Below the pieces are notes generated by a model that ran no database searches, was not told where the DNA came from, and was given only the letters and a program-made list of their open reading frames with translations. A stretch of DNA of 64,000 nucleotides, taken from NCBI GenBank assembly GCA_004369085.1, contig ML210186.1:124001-188000 (forward strand). Reading direction: 5' to 3'. Shown piece after piece: positions 50,879 to 62,605 of the stretch. A program made the position numbers and the translations under genes. This DNA comes from Coprinopsis marcescibilis. Taxonomy: Eukaryota; Basidiomycota; Agaricomycetes; Agaricales; Psathyrellaceae. How positions within the stretch are numbered: position 1 is the first letter of the stretch; the number at the start of each line of letters is the position of its first letter.

Positions 50879-52198
50879 TCAAGATACAAGTGCCGAGCGC
50901 AGCAAGCTACTAGAGAGCTCGGGGGGGGGGGGGGGGTCGTCGTCGTCATCGTCCAATGTATCGGGAACATGGTATGTCTTTTGTCGTTTGCACGGTAGTT
51001 CCAGCTGATCATCCTCGTGCATGACAGTGTGTGGGTCCTGAGCAATCGTGACCTTTTCTTGTTTAATGATAGCCAAATCTTCATCCAATTGTTCCTCCTT
51101 CAAGCTAACAGCGAGCCCTTTCCCTACAATGACCTTTTCATCCTGGGCGATTATTTCTTGATGATCATCAAGCCCTTCATAAGTTTCCATCGTGCCCTCC
51201 ATGACTTCTGTCTGTTCCCCCTCCTCTACAACATTTCCACATTGGTGTTGGTAGGGAAACAAGTATCGTGGCATCATGCGCTTGCATCGGAGACATTGGA
51301 CGAAGACATCCCAAAACCTCTCCTCTGACAAGCCCTTAATCGCAAGCTCCTGTATATCTTCCATAGCCTCAGTCAAATAGTCAGGATCTTCTTTCCTGAG
51401 ACCTGTGAGTTCTATCATCAGCAATAGGAAGATACAATATCTGAAATGCACTCATGACTTCTTAAGCCCCTCAGACTAAAGTCCTCCCCGACAAGGACCT
51501 GACGCAACCCATAAAGAGAGGGCTCGCATTGTTCTTCGATGGCAATCAGCGTGTCGAGGTGCAGAGCCTTTGCTGTAATTGTATATATTGTCATGAAGGC
51601 AGAACTTTCAAAGAAACCGGAAGCACAGACTGCATTTGGGGTAGGATTCACTGAAAAGCAATGGCACAGAGAACAGAAGCTCCAATGGGACTGAGGAAGG
51701 AATGATGAATTTATTAGCCTTAGGTGTAGCTAAAATCCCCAAGGAATACTACCCACCATAATAGCCACATCTTTGCTTTGCACATTCGAAGGCATATTGG
51801 CCGTTGAAATGTCGCTTGAGACCGTTGATATGTTCGACAAGCCCAATAACGGATTCTGAATAGTTTGTTCCATTGAGATAGGTGCATAAGCAGCTGGGAA
51901 GACGGAAGTTGTGGTAAAGGCACTGCTTGCAGAGCTCATCTGGCGGAACTCGGGCTCCAACGGTCCCTTTCAAAGGCCTACACCGGAAGCGATATCACTG
52001 TTAGCTCAACTCCCACTTCCAAGATAGCGCAGCCACTTACCATCGCCATATTCCGAGGTTATAGACCTTTGAATCGTATCGATATACGCATCGTGGCCCG
52101 GTTCTTGTTTGGTCAATTGCCATGCCCATGACAAGTTTCAGCAAAGAGGGAATTCGCCCCTCCCTGATGCTTCGGGGCGGACAATATCGTGTGGTCAT
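50879..52198 (-). CDS. hypothetical Cys-rich multi-exon protein
   Basis: From ATG 52198 (MTTRYCPPRSIREGRIPSLL) an exon splices by a GTAAGT..GTGTAG intron to PLKGTVGARVPPDELCKQCL, which carries CxxC..CxC pairs, and ends near 51754. After one or two less certain introns a final exon gives EDPDYLTEAMEDIQELAIKG, then FVQCLRCKRMMPRYLFPYQHQC, a CxxC..HxC pattern that could bind zinc. A long acidic tail of repeated EE/DE and a D6-P5 run follow, and the frame stops at 50879. The middle exon limits are unresolved and a stop may be present there, so this may be a pseudogene. No family is named; the C-terminal Cys/His part resembles anonymous agaric proteins. Confidence 0.45.
50921..50936 (+). repeat. 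G16 homopolymer inside coding frame
   Basis: Sixteen G residues on + (C16 in the gene on the minus strand) encode the polyproline run just after polyaspartate. Length change here would shift the frame of the last 11 or so residues. Confidence 0.85.
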
Positions 52199-53630
52199 TA
52201 TTATTAGGGAAGCACGAATGGCGAGTGTAGGCAAGAGGAAGAAGCGGATGTTTGTAGGGTGATACTGAGTCTTCAGGTGTTCGTTTCCTTGTCCTTAAAT
52301 AATAATCAAGGCTTGGACTGCCAGTGGTATGTCATCTCGGCAATATTGTTGGACAAATCATCATCCGAATGGTTGGCTCCTCTGGTCACTGGCACAGAAG
52401 TCCGAATCTAACGTTGAACGAATCGACACTGGTTCAAACTTGAAAAGTCACTGAATCACTCACCGGTTTGCTGACTCACTGGCTGGTGCAGTCTGGACTC
52501 TGAAGTTGGTGCACTCAGGCTGTCACCCGTGACAGTGTTCAAGTTCAATTTCGGAGACCTGATCATTATCACTACTACTACTGAATCAGGTTGACCACGT
52601 GGTGCGTCACTGCCACATAAGCGCCTGAGTACAAGGGGCTATCATCGACATTGCGACTGGCGATCATTCCCCGTTAGGTGCATAGTATGCACCAGCCATG
52701 TTTTATCACCTGTGCACTGCTGCATCGATGTAAAGATCAAGGTCCCAGGACCTGACTATGCACTGGTGAGCATTGGAAGGGGAATGGCTGGACTCTGGAG
52801 AGCAAAGCTTAGGCCAACATTATGCAATGTTCTGTGAGTCTAAGCTGTTGGAGCTTCTGAGTGTTTCAAGATGCTAATTGGAGATGCTCCGTAGTACTGC
52901 TGGTAGGGGTTCAAGGTTGAAAACGGCGGAGCAGTCGGGAGTACTAACTTGAAGTAGTCATATTGAATTGCAAAGAGCATCGGTGCATGCGTGGATCTGT
53001 GGATGTGTGCCTCATTGGGGATGTCTAAAGCGAGTCTGCTTGCAATGAGCGACCCACTCGATCAACCGCCATACCATGATCACCATGATCCCCCAGTATG
53101 GCTGTTCTATAATCCCTTATACCAGTGTTAATTTGTTAGTGCGTACGTGTCGGCTTGGCATCGGTGCTAAAGAATGAATGCCGATCTAAGCTATTGAGCT
53201 TGCACACTGAGCTTGTCACTTGCCAGTGGGGGCCCAGCTCATGGGGTCCATCCTTGGAAGGCACAATAGTCACTCATATTGGAAGGGGGAAATTAGAATA
53301 CTGAATTTGGTAGTAGAGTGAGCTGATATACATGCTACTAGACTCCGAGAGGTCGTCAACAGAGTACTCAGTAAGAACCCCTGACAGCGAATAAAGTATA
53401 CAAAAGTGAAAGAGAAAAGAAGAAGATGGACGTTAAAATAGCGAGTCAAAATGTGATCATGGCCAAACAAGTGAGGAAGCAGCAAGTGATACAGACTGTG
53501 AGGATGAGATTGCAAAGACCATGACAAAGGCTGCACAACGATGGATCCTGGGAGTGGCCCACAGCCGAAACCTAGCAATAATCCTGCCAATACGTAGGGC
53601 ATAATTTGTAAATAAGTTCAGTTTGCTCGG
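52199..53630. other. gene-poor region, no gene recognised
   Basis: Short triplet runs such as (ACT)4 near 52570. No frame has protein character. Overlapping repeat-like words (cactggca, gtcactg, tcaagttg) recur, as elsewhere in the right part of the window. Confidence 0.45.
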
Positions 53631-53996
53631 TCAGGACAACTCAATGAACTCCAGAAGATCAACGAGCTCAAATTTGACAGACGGAGACAGTTCTGCAAAT
53701 CCGAATCTGTCACGGTCATCGTTGGTCTGCAAGTCAAATGAGATGAGAGCAAGATTCACTGCCCAGGAGCTCCATACCTTTCTTCGTATTAGATCCCAGT
53801 AATCTTTGCCTTCACGGCTTCCTGACCGTTTACAGCAGTGGCAGTCGCCATGGCAATCAAGTCCTTCACTACTGTGCTCGAGGGATTGGATTGGTGGAAA
53901 CAGCCACTGACAAGGCAATGGATTGCAGTTGTTGAGGGAAGGTTGAAGATCGCAACAACCTAAGGTTGGAGTGGAACGACTACAACAAATGGACAT
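53631..53996 (-). CDS. hypothetical protein, 121 residues
   Basis: A complete frame from ATG 53996. The first 60 residues are Cys-rich (CCSRSTPTLGCCDLQ, CHGDCHCC). The tail reads DRFGFAELSPSVKFELVDLLEFIEL. A 51-nt segment beginning GTATGG and ending GACTTGCAG could be an in-frame intron, which would shorten the protein to 104 residues. No family is recognised. Confidence 0.4.
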   Translation of the reverse strand: MSICCSRSTPTLGCCDLQPSLNNCNPLPCQWLFPPIQSLEHSSEGLDCHGDCHCCKRSGSREGKDYWDLIRRKVWSSWAVNLALISFDLQTNDDRDRFGFAELSPSVKFELVDLLEFIELS

Positions 53997-55069
53997 TTTC
54001 GATTAACTTCCGACTGCTTGGTTGAACAACATTCAACGTGATCCTGCCGTTTTTGAGTCAACTGCAGTGTGACTTTTCGGGGGTTGTAATGTGGATCTCC
54101 GAGTCGTACGCATCCGGACAACTGTCCAAATTGAATGTTCCATCCAGAGATCTATCATTGTCGCATTGGCTGGTGGCCAAGATGGATAGGGGTCGCGGCA
54201 GAATGGACAGGTGTGGAAGAACTCCGAGTCGCCCATCACCGTTGGTTCAAATGTTCAACGTTCAAGGACGGATCACATCCAGAAGCGGCAGTCGCACAGC
54301 CTAGCCACCCTGATCAAAAACAAGTGACCTTGAACAGCCTTGAACACCCGGAATTCCAAATTCGTACTAATTACCCACTGACTTGGACTCCCCCAAGACT
54401 CCCCTCTAGCGGGTGACTGTTCGTTGAGGTAACCACTGAGAAGTTTCGTGGCTTCAAGAACTTACCAATTCCTCCAAAGTGTAATTTCCCTGCACCAACT
54501 TGGACATGGCGATATTCTAACGCCAAATAGTACTACTGGCTCCCCTTGGAGACATTGAACCAATTTGATGGGCAGACTCGGGCTGTGACCCGCTGGCACT
54601 ATTCGGATGAATCCTCCCTCAAATCCCTATAGAGGCATGGTCGCCCAAAGGCTATGACCACTGGTTGACTCAGAATGGCTCGAGGCCGGGTTGATCGTTT
54701 GCTAAGTTTCTGACAGCAATAGCACCGACAGCATACTACAGACATTCATGTTAGCACAGTGACGGTACAGACTGAGAGTTTATGATGTCAATCCTGCCAA
54801 GGCGGGATCTGGAGAGATTTGTCCAGGACTTTGGGAGTAAACTTGGAATATCGAATTGATGGACAAGTCGAGCCAGTGCTAAGCGGTTCCGAGATAGAAA
54901 ATCAGGGTTGAGCGACTTAGTACTAACCAATGAACTTCAATTCCCAAAATATCAAGAAGATGGGACTTCGATCTGGAGTTTGTCTGTGAGTCCTTCCTCC
55001 GGCAACGGCCAGTGAGACCAAGTAAAGGGGCTAGTAGTAGTCCGGCCGCTTGCCCTCAAGTTGGAGTTG
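53997..55069. other. intergenic, no gene recognised
   Basis: No supported gene between the small minus-strand gene and the TATA box of the DUF6698-like gene. Confidence 0.45.
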
Positions 55070-55077
55070 TATAAAAG
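55070..55077 (+). promoter_or_regulatory. TATA box (TATAAAAG)
   Basis: A consensus TATA element 98-105 bp upstream of the ATG at 55175, followed by C-rich leader sequence. Confidence 0.6.
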
Positions 55078-55174
55078 GATCGCCAGTTTTCCTTGAATTC
55101 CCTAGTATCCAACTCCCCCACTAGTACACCTGTTTCCTACACCTCTCTCTACCCAATTTGCATCCATTAACGTT

Positions 55175-56834
55175 ATGCCAGGGGATTCGAACTTATACAC
55201 TCTGGCGACGGCGGCGGGCGCGGCGGAACCCCAGCAGCAGCATGTTGCGGGTGGTGCTTCCACCGCTCTAGCCAAGCGCATTGACCTCATCGAGTCAGTC
55301 CTTGGGCACCGTGTAAGAGACGACAATGATGACCTCCTCTGCTACGGACCCAGGAAAAGACCGTGAGTCGGATTGCCCTGACAATGTTTCATCTGTTGCT
55401 CATCTGACGTCTTCAATTGGCATATCCTGTTGCCAGGATGCGCACAGATCCTTTAACCAAGGCCGGAAGGCACTTCATGAGAACAGTCTGGGCGTTTTGT
55501 CAGGTTAGAGGCTTGCTGGAAGAGGGGATCGCCTGCTCCATGCAGATCAAAGCCAGATTGATCACGTTGGATATACTTTCGCCAAAGTAATTCAGTTCTT
55601 GCTATGGTAAATGAGTTCGAGAATGTTTACTTACCTCTCCCACCCCAGGCAGAAAAGGGAATATGAGATATATCAGAGGATGATGTACGCTATGCCAAAG
55701 CTTGAGGAGAGGCTCTGCCTGGGCTCTGATGACGATCTGGGGCATACTGCAGACCTGGTAAGCAATGATTAATGAACCGGTGCATCGTGGAAACTCACCC
55801 AATTGCTGAATGGTAATGTCAGATTAACAAGGGTATTTCAAGGGCATGAGCCGACAACACCAAAATGTTGAAGGGTGTTGTTGTTGACTGGCTGGTTCCA
55901 TCTGGAGCCTCAGCAACGCCGCAACTCAGCCGACACTCAAAGGCGAACCATGGATTTTATCACTATTGGACTGGCAAACTGCTTTGCCCAGTTGGACTAG
56001 ATTGGGAAGATCCCAAGTATGTTCATTAGCCCCTTTGTCACATGGGGTGAATCTAATGCTAAGTGTCTTGCCTCATCCAGAATTCAGGAGGAGTTGCGGT
56101 CAGGAACGACGATAGTCTCCGGGGAGTATTGGCCCGCTTTCATTTACAAAGATTATACGTGCGATGAAAACAACATTTGGAAAGGGTTATTTCAAAGTGA
56201 TATATTGGTTAAGGTAGTATGCACCATTGTCTCACTTGGAAGTGTTATGGACCAATGCAACTGATCAACTTGGCTGTTCCAGGCGTTCAGGCATATCTTC
56301 ACATCGCCAAGTTCTGTTTACGAGCAAAAAGCAACGAAATCGTGCAACGCCGTCATACATAACATGACTAGTGTTACTATCCCATTGCTCGCCTACATTG
56401 CTACCCAGGTCAGTTTGCCAGAGACAGCTTCAAATTGAAGTGGACATGAACTGACGAGTATGTGCTGCCTCTAGCTCTGATTTTCATTATCTTCATCGAC
56501 AGTGTTCTCGCAAAATGATGTGGCTACAGACTCAGAGACATTTTATAACTTGATAATCAGCCTCCTCAACAACCCGGATGAGAAGAACGATGTGGATGCA
56601 CTGTTAAATTGGTGGAATGGGTAAGGGTTAACCCGGGTACGCCCTGTGCCATGGTTGCTTACAACATTGTATAGGACAATATTCCCTACAAGCCACCCCA
56701 ATGCAGTTCCCGAAGGATGGCCCTCAGGGATCCCCAAGTTCCCATCTGTCATCATGCGCCTCAAGGAACAACGGAAGGCACTAGCTCAACTGACCCAGAA
56801 CCAACAACCTAGGGCCATAACGCACACTGTCTAG
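55175..56834 (+). pseudogene. DUF6698-like gene with two in-frame TGA codons
   Basis: Eight exons fit perfectly in phase: 55175-55362, 55437-55586, 55649-55757, 55823-56016, 56081-56213, 56283-56408, 56475-56620 and 56675-56834. The text matches the uncharacterised mushroom DUF6698 family as I remember it: LTKAGRHFMRTVWAFCQVRG, LINKGISRA, GVVVDWLVPSGASATPQLSR, GFYHYWTGKLLCPVGLDWED, VSGEYWPAFIYKDYT, DILVKAFRHIFTSPSSV, YIATQ, TDSETFYNLIISLL and LLNWWNG.IFPTS. TGA codons stand at 55847-55849 (ISRA*ADNTK) and 56478-56480 (L*FSLSSSTVFS). At both places the family usually has Arg, so CGA to TGA is the simplest explanation. Otherwise the gene is unbroken, including every splice site. The function of the family is unknown. 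Confidence 0.75.
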
Positions 56835-57511
56835 GCTTGTATAGGTTCGATTGCACACAGACACTGACCTTTCCCCCAGCCCAAGCTCACGGACTTGAAT
56901 CATGATGACCACGGACCTTGGATTAATCACATCTAGGATGTATCATAGTACCCATAAGATCGTATCGTACACCCATTGCATGTCAACACAGCCCGATATT
57001 AATAACCTCAGAATTCATAATCGGAAAACACTGTCGGTGCTGGCCCCATAACTTGGGCGAGACTTCAAGTTGATATGATCATGATCACAGATCTCTTGAA
57101 TTTGCCTCTCCAGCCAAAAGGTCTGAAAAACTGGCAACAGTTACAGCTTATTTAGGGGTATAATTTGAAGACAAGGGGTACCTCCGTACTGGTTATCACG
57201 CAAATGATGCTTGTATAAGCCATAATGGCACAATTGAATATCCTGGGGAGATCTGGAATAATACAACTGGGCAGCAGTTCTTCCACTGGCCAGAGTCCAA
57301 GTCGGCGACCACACCTGCAGGTGAAAGAGAGAATGGATCCGAGTCTGCAAAGGATCGAGCCAGACTGGAATTACAAGTGCATGATTAGCAAGGTATACAA
57401 GGGGCAAAACTACATGATAATGAACTACTATCTACGACTACATACTGTCCGGATTGAATTAAAAGGGAAGTAAAGTGATATGTCCGTGTGAAGAAAAAAA
57501 AGGGAAAACCC
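56835..57511. other. intergenic, no gene recognised
   Basis: About 680 bp between the convergent neighbours. Frames at 57141-57473 have no support. Confidence 0.45.
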
Positions 57512-58426
57512 TTACGAGAGATTGACAAAGGAGCGGAGTGGAATGTCTAGATAGCCGACGGTTAGTCCGAGACTGACAAACACATCATAAAAAACCCACC
57601 TGCTGTCAAGCAACGCTCTACCAAGATGGAAAGAGCAAGAGTTCGGTGCGCTCGGGAGAGAATAGAATGTAGTCCTATGATGTGGTCACTGGTAAGGTCC
57701 ACTCTTGCCTGAAGCTTTTCCTCCTCCGGAAGCGTTTGAGCCCCTTGAAGACGCTGCTGCTTGAATGTGTCGAGTTTGTATCGAGCGTCCTCACAATCTG
57801 AAACAAGGACGTTAATCAGATCGATTTCATGCATGTGCGTTGGAGGAGTGTTTGGGCGCGAAAGCTCCAAGTGGATGTCCTCTGGGTCTAGGTCGTCAGC
57901 AAAGCACCCCAATTCTGGGTCGATGTCGCGGTGATCCAGTGATGGGGGAAGTGGAGACAGGGAGGAAGTGCGTTCACGCAAAGACGATGGACCTGTGATT
58001 GCATTGGACCCCTCCCTGGTGAAGTTGTCAAGTTCCTCAGCTTCTATCCAAGTGATGGAGTTGAGTGAGGAAGAGGAATCACAGGAGGACGGATTCGGGG
58101 TCGGGAACTTGGTAACAGGTCAGGAATGAAGACAATAGGAACTACAACGGCAGACTGACAATTTCAATAGAGGTCATTGTGATTGACGATGATGATGTAC
58201 CAGGATGATACAAAGATGGGTGGAGAGGGGCAGAATCGCCAGACTTGAAGGGAACCTCGAGAACTGGAGGTTTCGTGGGATTGGGGCGAGGAGTCGCATG
58301 TTTGGGGCGGCGACCAAGCTTGGCAATCAATGGGCGAGGACTAGAAGGCTTTGAATTGCTATTGTCCAAGGGTCTAAGCTTTGCCTTAGAGCCAGAGAAG
58401 TGGAGCATTCGAGATTGTTGAGGCAT
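57512..58426 (-). CDS. hypothetical three-exon protein, 269 residues
   Basis: Exons in transcription order are 58426-58160, 58107-57600 and 57546-57512, with GTCAGT..CCAAG (52 nt) and GTGGGT..CTAG (53 nt) introns. All phases agree and give 269 residues ending SFVNLS. The N-terminal 90 residues are basic and Pro/Ser-rich (GRRPKHATPRPNPTKPPVLE). The middle is acidic (DIDPELGCFADDLDPEDIHLE). The C-terminal third is predicted helical (DLINVLVSDCEDARYKLDTF, LTSDHIIGLHSILSRAHRTL). No family is recognised. Consistent splicing is the main support. Confidence 0.55.
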
Positions 58427-59181
58427 ATTGGGTGAGAGACATGCGGGGTAGAGAGTGTGCCCACCTCCCTAATATCCAGACTATTCGCTATATTTCAGTG
58501 GGTTGGCAGGACGACTCATCTTAGACTGATGTGACTGCTGTCACACTGTGGGCAGAGTCACGATACCGAGTGTCACACTGAGGCAATGATCAATAGTGTT
58601 TTTTTGCCCACTGCTGATCATAATGACCGGCATTATTCTCCCTGCCAGTGAATCGTTGTTCAACGGTCACTGCCCTTCTCACTATTAAACACTGAACATT
58701 GAACACTTGAAATCACAAACGAAACTCAAGCAAGAACGCCCCGTGTCAAAGGAAGTTGAAGTTGAATAACAAAATGGTGAAGTCGGGCGAGCCAAATGCT
58801 CCTTGTTCTGTCAGTACGTGATCCTGCTTCTTTTGACTCATTGACAGCCACAAAACGTACATGGACATAGGGCAGCCATGCCTAGTCCAGATTAGAATAA
58901 ACGGCTGGACTTCGGCCAGCCCAATTTCGCCCAAATTTCCAGATTAGTGCAAGGACAAATAAGTTTGGCTTTTTTCCTCAGAATTTCCTGCCAATATTTC
59001 CACCTAGTAGTCCATGGACTTGTTTGTCCACCTGACAATCACTGATGACCTTTGTCTCGAGCAATCTCCCCAACTTGAGATGCAATGCCCCCCAAATCAT
59101 CATGATGCTTAAATAGGGACAGTGAGGAATTGATGGCTCCCACAGCCCACCATTCCTCCTGGTTCTCCTGTTGCCATCATC
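58427..59181. other. divergent promoter region
   Basis: Between two divergent hypothetical genes. TTAAATAG at 59109-59116 lies 66-73 bp before ATG 59182 and could be its TATA element. The 62-residue minus-strand frame at 58746-58934 has no support. Confidence 0.45.
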
Positions 59182-60480
59182 ATGGAAGGATTCGAACGCT
59201 CAGGCTTCTTTGTGAATCTCAACGAAGCTGGCCTGTGCTCTCTGCGCGAAGACATTCGAAATTCAACGGTTGCTACGTACCAAGCACCAAAGGTAATGTG
59301 CAATCTCTTTTCTCTTTACCATCGGCTCACAAGTTTACACTATATAGTGTCATGATTTCGTTCGACGCCAGCAAAGCTACAGCCTCCCTGGTCTGATTTT
59401 ACGCCCATCGATCACAGACCTTTCCTTTGACAGTGCGGTTAGTACTCAGCAAGCTCAAGCTTTGTGACCCTTGATCTATGGCGCAGGCCCGGCCGTCCAT
59501 CCTCCGCCTGAGTACACAAGGGCTCGCTCGACCTTTCCGAATGCCACGTCGGCAGCTGTGACCTCCAATGAGAATGCCCCTCCCTACAGCCCTTCCGCCG
59601 ACTCTGCACAGGTTGCTTCACATCCCGAAAAACGTAAGTAGCTTGTCAGGTTGCAAGCCAATTTTCATGACTCGACCGTTTTGCAGCACCTTGTGAAGTT
59701 GAAACAAGGCCCTTGGTAAGGTCTTTCTCAATGTTTCTTTCGTCGTGTACTCACCTTACCCCAAGGTGACGAATCCCGAAGCACTGAATGCTCACTGGAA
59801 TGCTGTGAGTGGTGTCATGAGTTTCCATGCACTGGCAGTACCCGCTTCAATCTTCGTTAATATGTTTATAGGCTGAGGATGGACATGGCGAAGAAGAGGG
59901 TTGACTTCGAGGTCCTCTAGGAGTTTTTAGAAGGCCGCCCAAGGCTAAGCCCTTGACCGTGAGGAACAGCGATCCATCTCCGACTTGGAACATGGATGAT
60001 GATGGTGGGGAGGTGACACGTCCGAGCCAAATCAACCGTACGGTTTCTGCTTTCAGACGAGGTTGTAGCGGACTCATCTCCACCTTTACACGCAAGGATC
60101 GTGAGGAATGCGTTCAGGCAGCCCAGCCATTTGGGCCAGGACAACTGTTGGTCACCTCCTGTTCCTCTCCCAGTCTGAGTCCACCAGGGCCAGGATTGAC
60201 CCCCACCGTGCCATCCTCGCTCATGCCCGGACCGATCCTAGCCTCTTCCAATGCTGGACCCCCTGCCATTCAACCATTGCCCACAATCTCTGAAGCTCCA
60301 CTGGTCGTGAATCCTGCTGCTGGACCCCCTCTTGTCGCTCCTTCTTTTCCTGGAGCTGTCTTTCCCTTTGCTGGTCAACCGGGCCCATCTGGTGATCCTA
60401 CGCTTATCAGACCACCCACGACTTCCTCCTCAGGTGTCAACGGCACTGTTGTTCATCATGCTGACGTCTTGCTGACGTGA
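59182..60480 (+). CDS. hypothetical multi-exon gene; in-frame TGA at 59902
   Basis: Six exons join in frame: 59182-59292, 59372-59432, 59487-59633, 59687-59715, 59766-59804 and 59872 onward, giving 139 residues to the TGA at 59902-59904. The start is MEGFERSGFFVNLNEAGLCS; the middle is Pro/Ala/Ser-rich (PPPEYTRARSTFPNATSAAV); then VTNPEALNAHWNAAEDGHGE. Directly after the TGA the same frame stays open for 191 more codons to 60480 (LRGPLGVFRRPPKAKPLTV.., then a long Pro-rich tail). Either the short form is real and the rest is 3' UTR, or the TGA is a nonsense change in a longer gene. The second donor (GTGCGG) was chosen by phase. No family is recognised. Confidence 0.5.
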
Positions 60481-61395
60481 CCTGATCTGCATAACGCTTA
60501 CCACATCGTCGAATGCGGTGATAACATGAAGCTTGTCGTTCTTGACTCAAATGGATGCCGCTGCTGCCTAGCAGTGGACCTCCCCGGGGATACCTAGTGG
60601 CCATCTCAACAACCCAGGAGACCATCCGGTTTCCTATGCATTATGTTCAGTATGTGTTGTATGTATGCCATGCCCTGTCGTTACTTCATCCTTCTTTCTC
60701 CCATTGCCCTTCATTCTTTCCCCATACCACTCTTTCGTCATTCCCTTCTTTTCGCACTGCACATTTCATAACATCTTCTATCATGTCTGTGGCCACCTCT
60801 TTTGTCCATATATCCTGCTATCCATCCCCATCCGGCAATCAAGACTCAGATCACTGTCATTGCTTCAAGCTGATCTGCCACATTCGCCCTGCACACAGAG
60901 CCTGTCACCTAGCCTCAAGATCTTCACTTATGGACGCTTCATGTCTCCACTCTTCAAGTTCAAGGACACTTCATGACCCTCCCCACTTCAAGTTCAAGGA
61001 CTTTTCGTGATTCTCCTCTCCAAGTTCAAGGACTTACCATCTTGTACCAATTGACCGTTCACCCACCGACCACGGCCACCAATGATGCAAGTTGAAGTTT
61101 TCGTCAAGCTACCGATTTCTTCTCTTCTTGCCCCCGTCCCACCTGTTTTGTATTGTTTGCTTTTCCCTATACGTATATTACACTTCATTCTTACCATGTC
61201 CCCGCTATTCACTCCGTCTCATTTGCTCAGTATCACAGTTAACCAGTAGCTTAAGTAGTATAGCCACGTATGATAGTGAACAATGACAATTAGTTTTGGG
61301 GCGATTGTCCCGCTTCGTCTTGAATTGAACAGTCATTTCACTTGCAGAAGTCAAGATGAGGGCCTCAGAGTTAAAATCTCTGGCTGTTCTTCTTG
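60481..61395. other. intergenic, pyrimidine-rich, no gene recognised
   Basis: Long C/T-rich stretches (60680-61020), with repeats of CAAGTTCAAGGAC near 60955, 60990 and 61021. No supported gene. Confidence 0.45.
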
Positions 61396-61698
61396 ATGTT
61401 CTCACTACTAATTCCTGGGTCGACATCGTGTAACAAAGGTGAAACTATTTCTACCATGGTCGCTGTTCCCTGCCAAGTCAGCAGGGTGCCACCGTTCGGG
61501 TGGATACAGGGTGGATACCCCAAAAGGTCGTCCAAGCCCAAGGAGTTGAAGAGGGTCCGACTGCGATGGACTTGGAATCGTCCCAAACCAAGACAGCGAT
61601 CTTCCAGCACTGGCGGGGTCAGCAGCACCTCGTATAACGAGCCAGAGTTCTGTGAATGGTACATTGGAATTGCCCCTCGGAAATACTCATTATCATGA
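61396..61698 (+). CDS. possible small basic protein
   Basis: A frame of 100 residues from ATG 61396 to TGA. The middle is basic (KRSSKPKELKRVRLRWTWNR). No motif and no splice partner. Coding is doubtful. Confidence 0.25.
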   Translation: MFSLLIPGSTSCNKGETISTMVAVPCQVSRVPPFGWIQGGYPKRSSKPKELKRVRLRWTWNRPKPRQRSSSTGGVSSTSYNEPEFCEWYIGIAPRKYSLS

Positions 61699-62605
61699 TA
61701 CTCCGTTCAAGTTGGAACTACTATGTAGCAGTACTACTAGTTGCAGGCCAGTCTGATTACCATCACCTCCAAACCTCGGACTTTAAGTTCCAGAACCTGT
61801 CATTGCCCCACCGCTTCCGAGTCCGTCGACCACTGGAATTCACTGCCATCAACTAAGTACTAAAGTTGTGCCTGAGGCTCCCCTGTCTGAGTCCCTCGGC
61901 CCTGAATGCTGAGTTTGGCTCATGCTGCAATCTACTACTATCGACGAGTGGGGTTGAATTTGCCTCTTGGACTCGTATGTAGCCATTTCAAGTCGAGTTA
62001 GTATTGTTGCAGTACTTCAAGGCAAGGTGGCAATAGAAGTGTCGGGAAGCGATGGCAGTGCCAGCAAGCCGAAGTATACCATTGTGATAATCATCGTGAT
62101 GAAGTGCATTTACTCACCAACAGACCCCAATGCGTCCGAGTCCTATAAAGGAGATCCTTCACCAGCATTAGAACACCGGACACGCATTGCCTACCACTAG
62201 GTATCCCATCTCATCTGGTTCGACCTTGGCTCCCTCTCGCAGTTCGCCATGCCCAAAGCACAATCTGAATCCGTCTGCTTCTCAGAGGTCAGATCAGCAA
62301 GGAGGAAATCTCCTCGAAGGCATTCTAGCACCACACTCGGGAAGGAGAACTACGCAGGTGATCGTTGAGGCACTGGGAAATCCCTCCTCGACTGCAACCC
62401 CTGCGCACCCAAGCCCACGGTCAGGGCTTTTAGTGCCTCGCGTTGGAGGTCGAACATACTGCAATCCGTTGGGAGTAACAACAGAGGTCAATCCCGTTGC
62501 TTCTGTTCAGCATTGACAATCATAATTAATGTTCTAACCTCTCATTCTTCTATCTTTTTAGCATGCATGCTCCAGCCAAAAAAACATGCTCGATGTCTGT
62601 TGAAC
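61699..62605. other. intergenic or unresolved 5' exons
   Basis: A Pro/Ser-rich frame at 62187-62516 could be an upstream exon of the next gene. A GTAACA donor at 62475 and a TTTTTAG acceptor at 62561 would join it in phase to the frame of the 62606 gene. I could not place a start codon for such a longer model. Confidence 0.35.
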
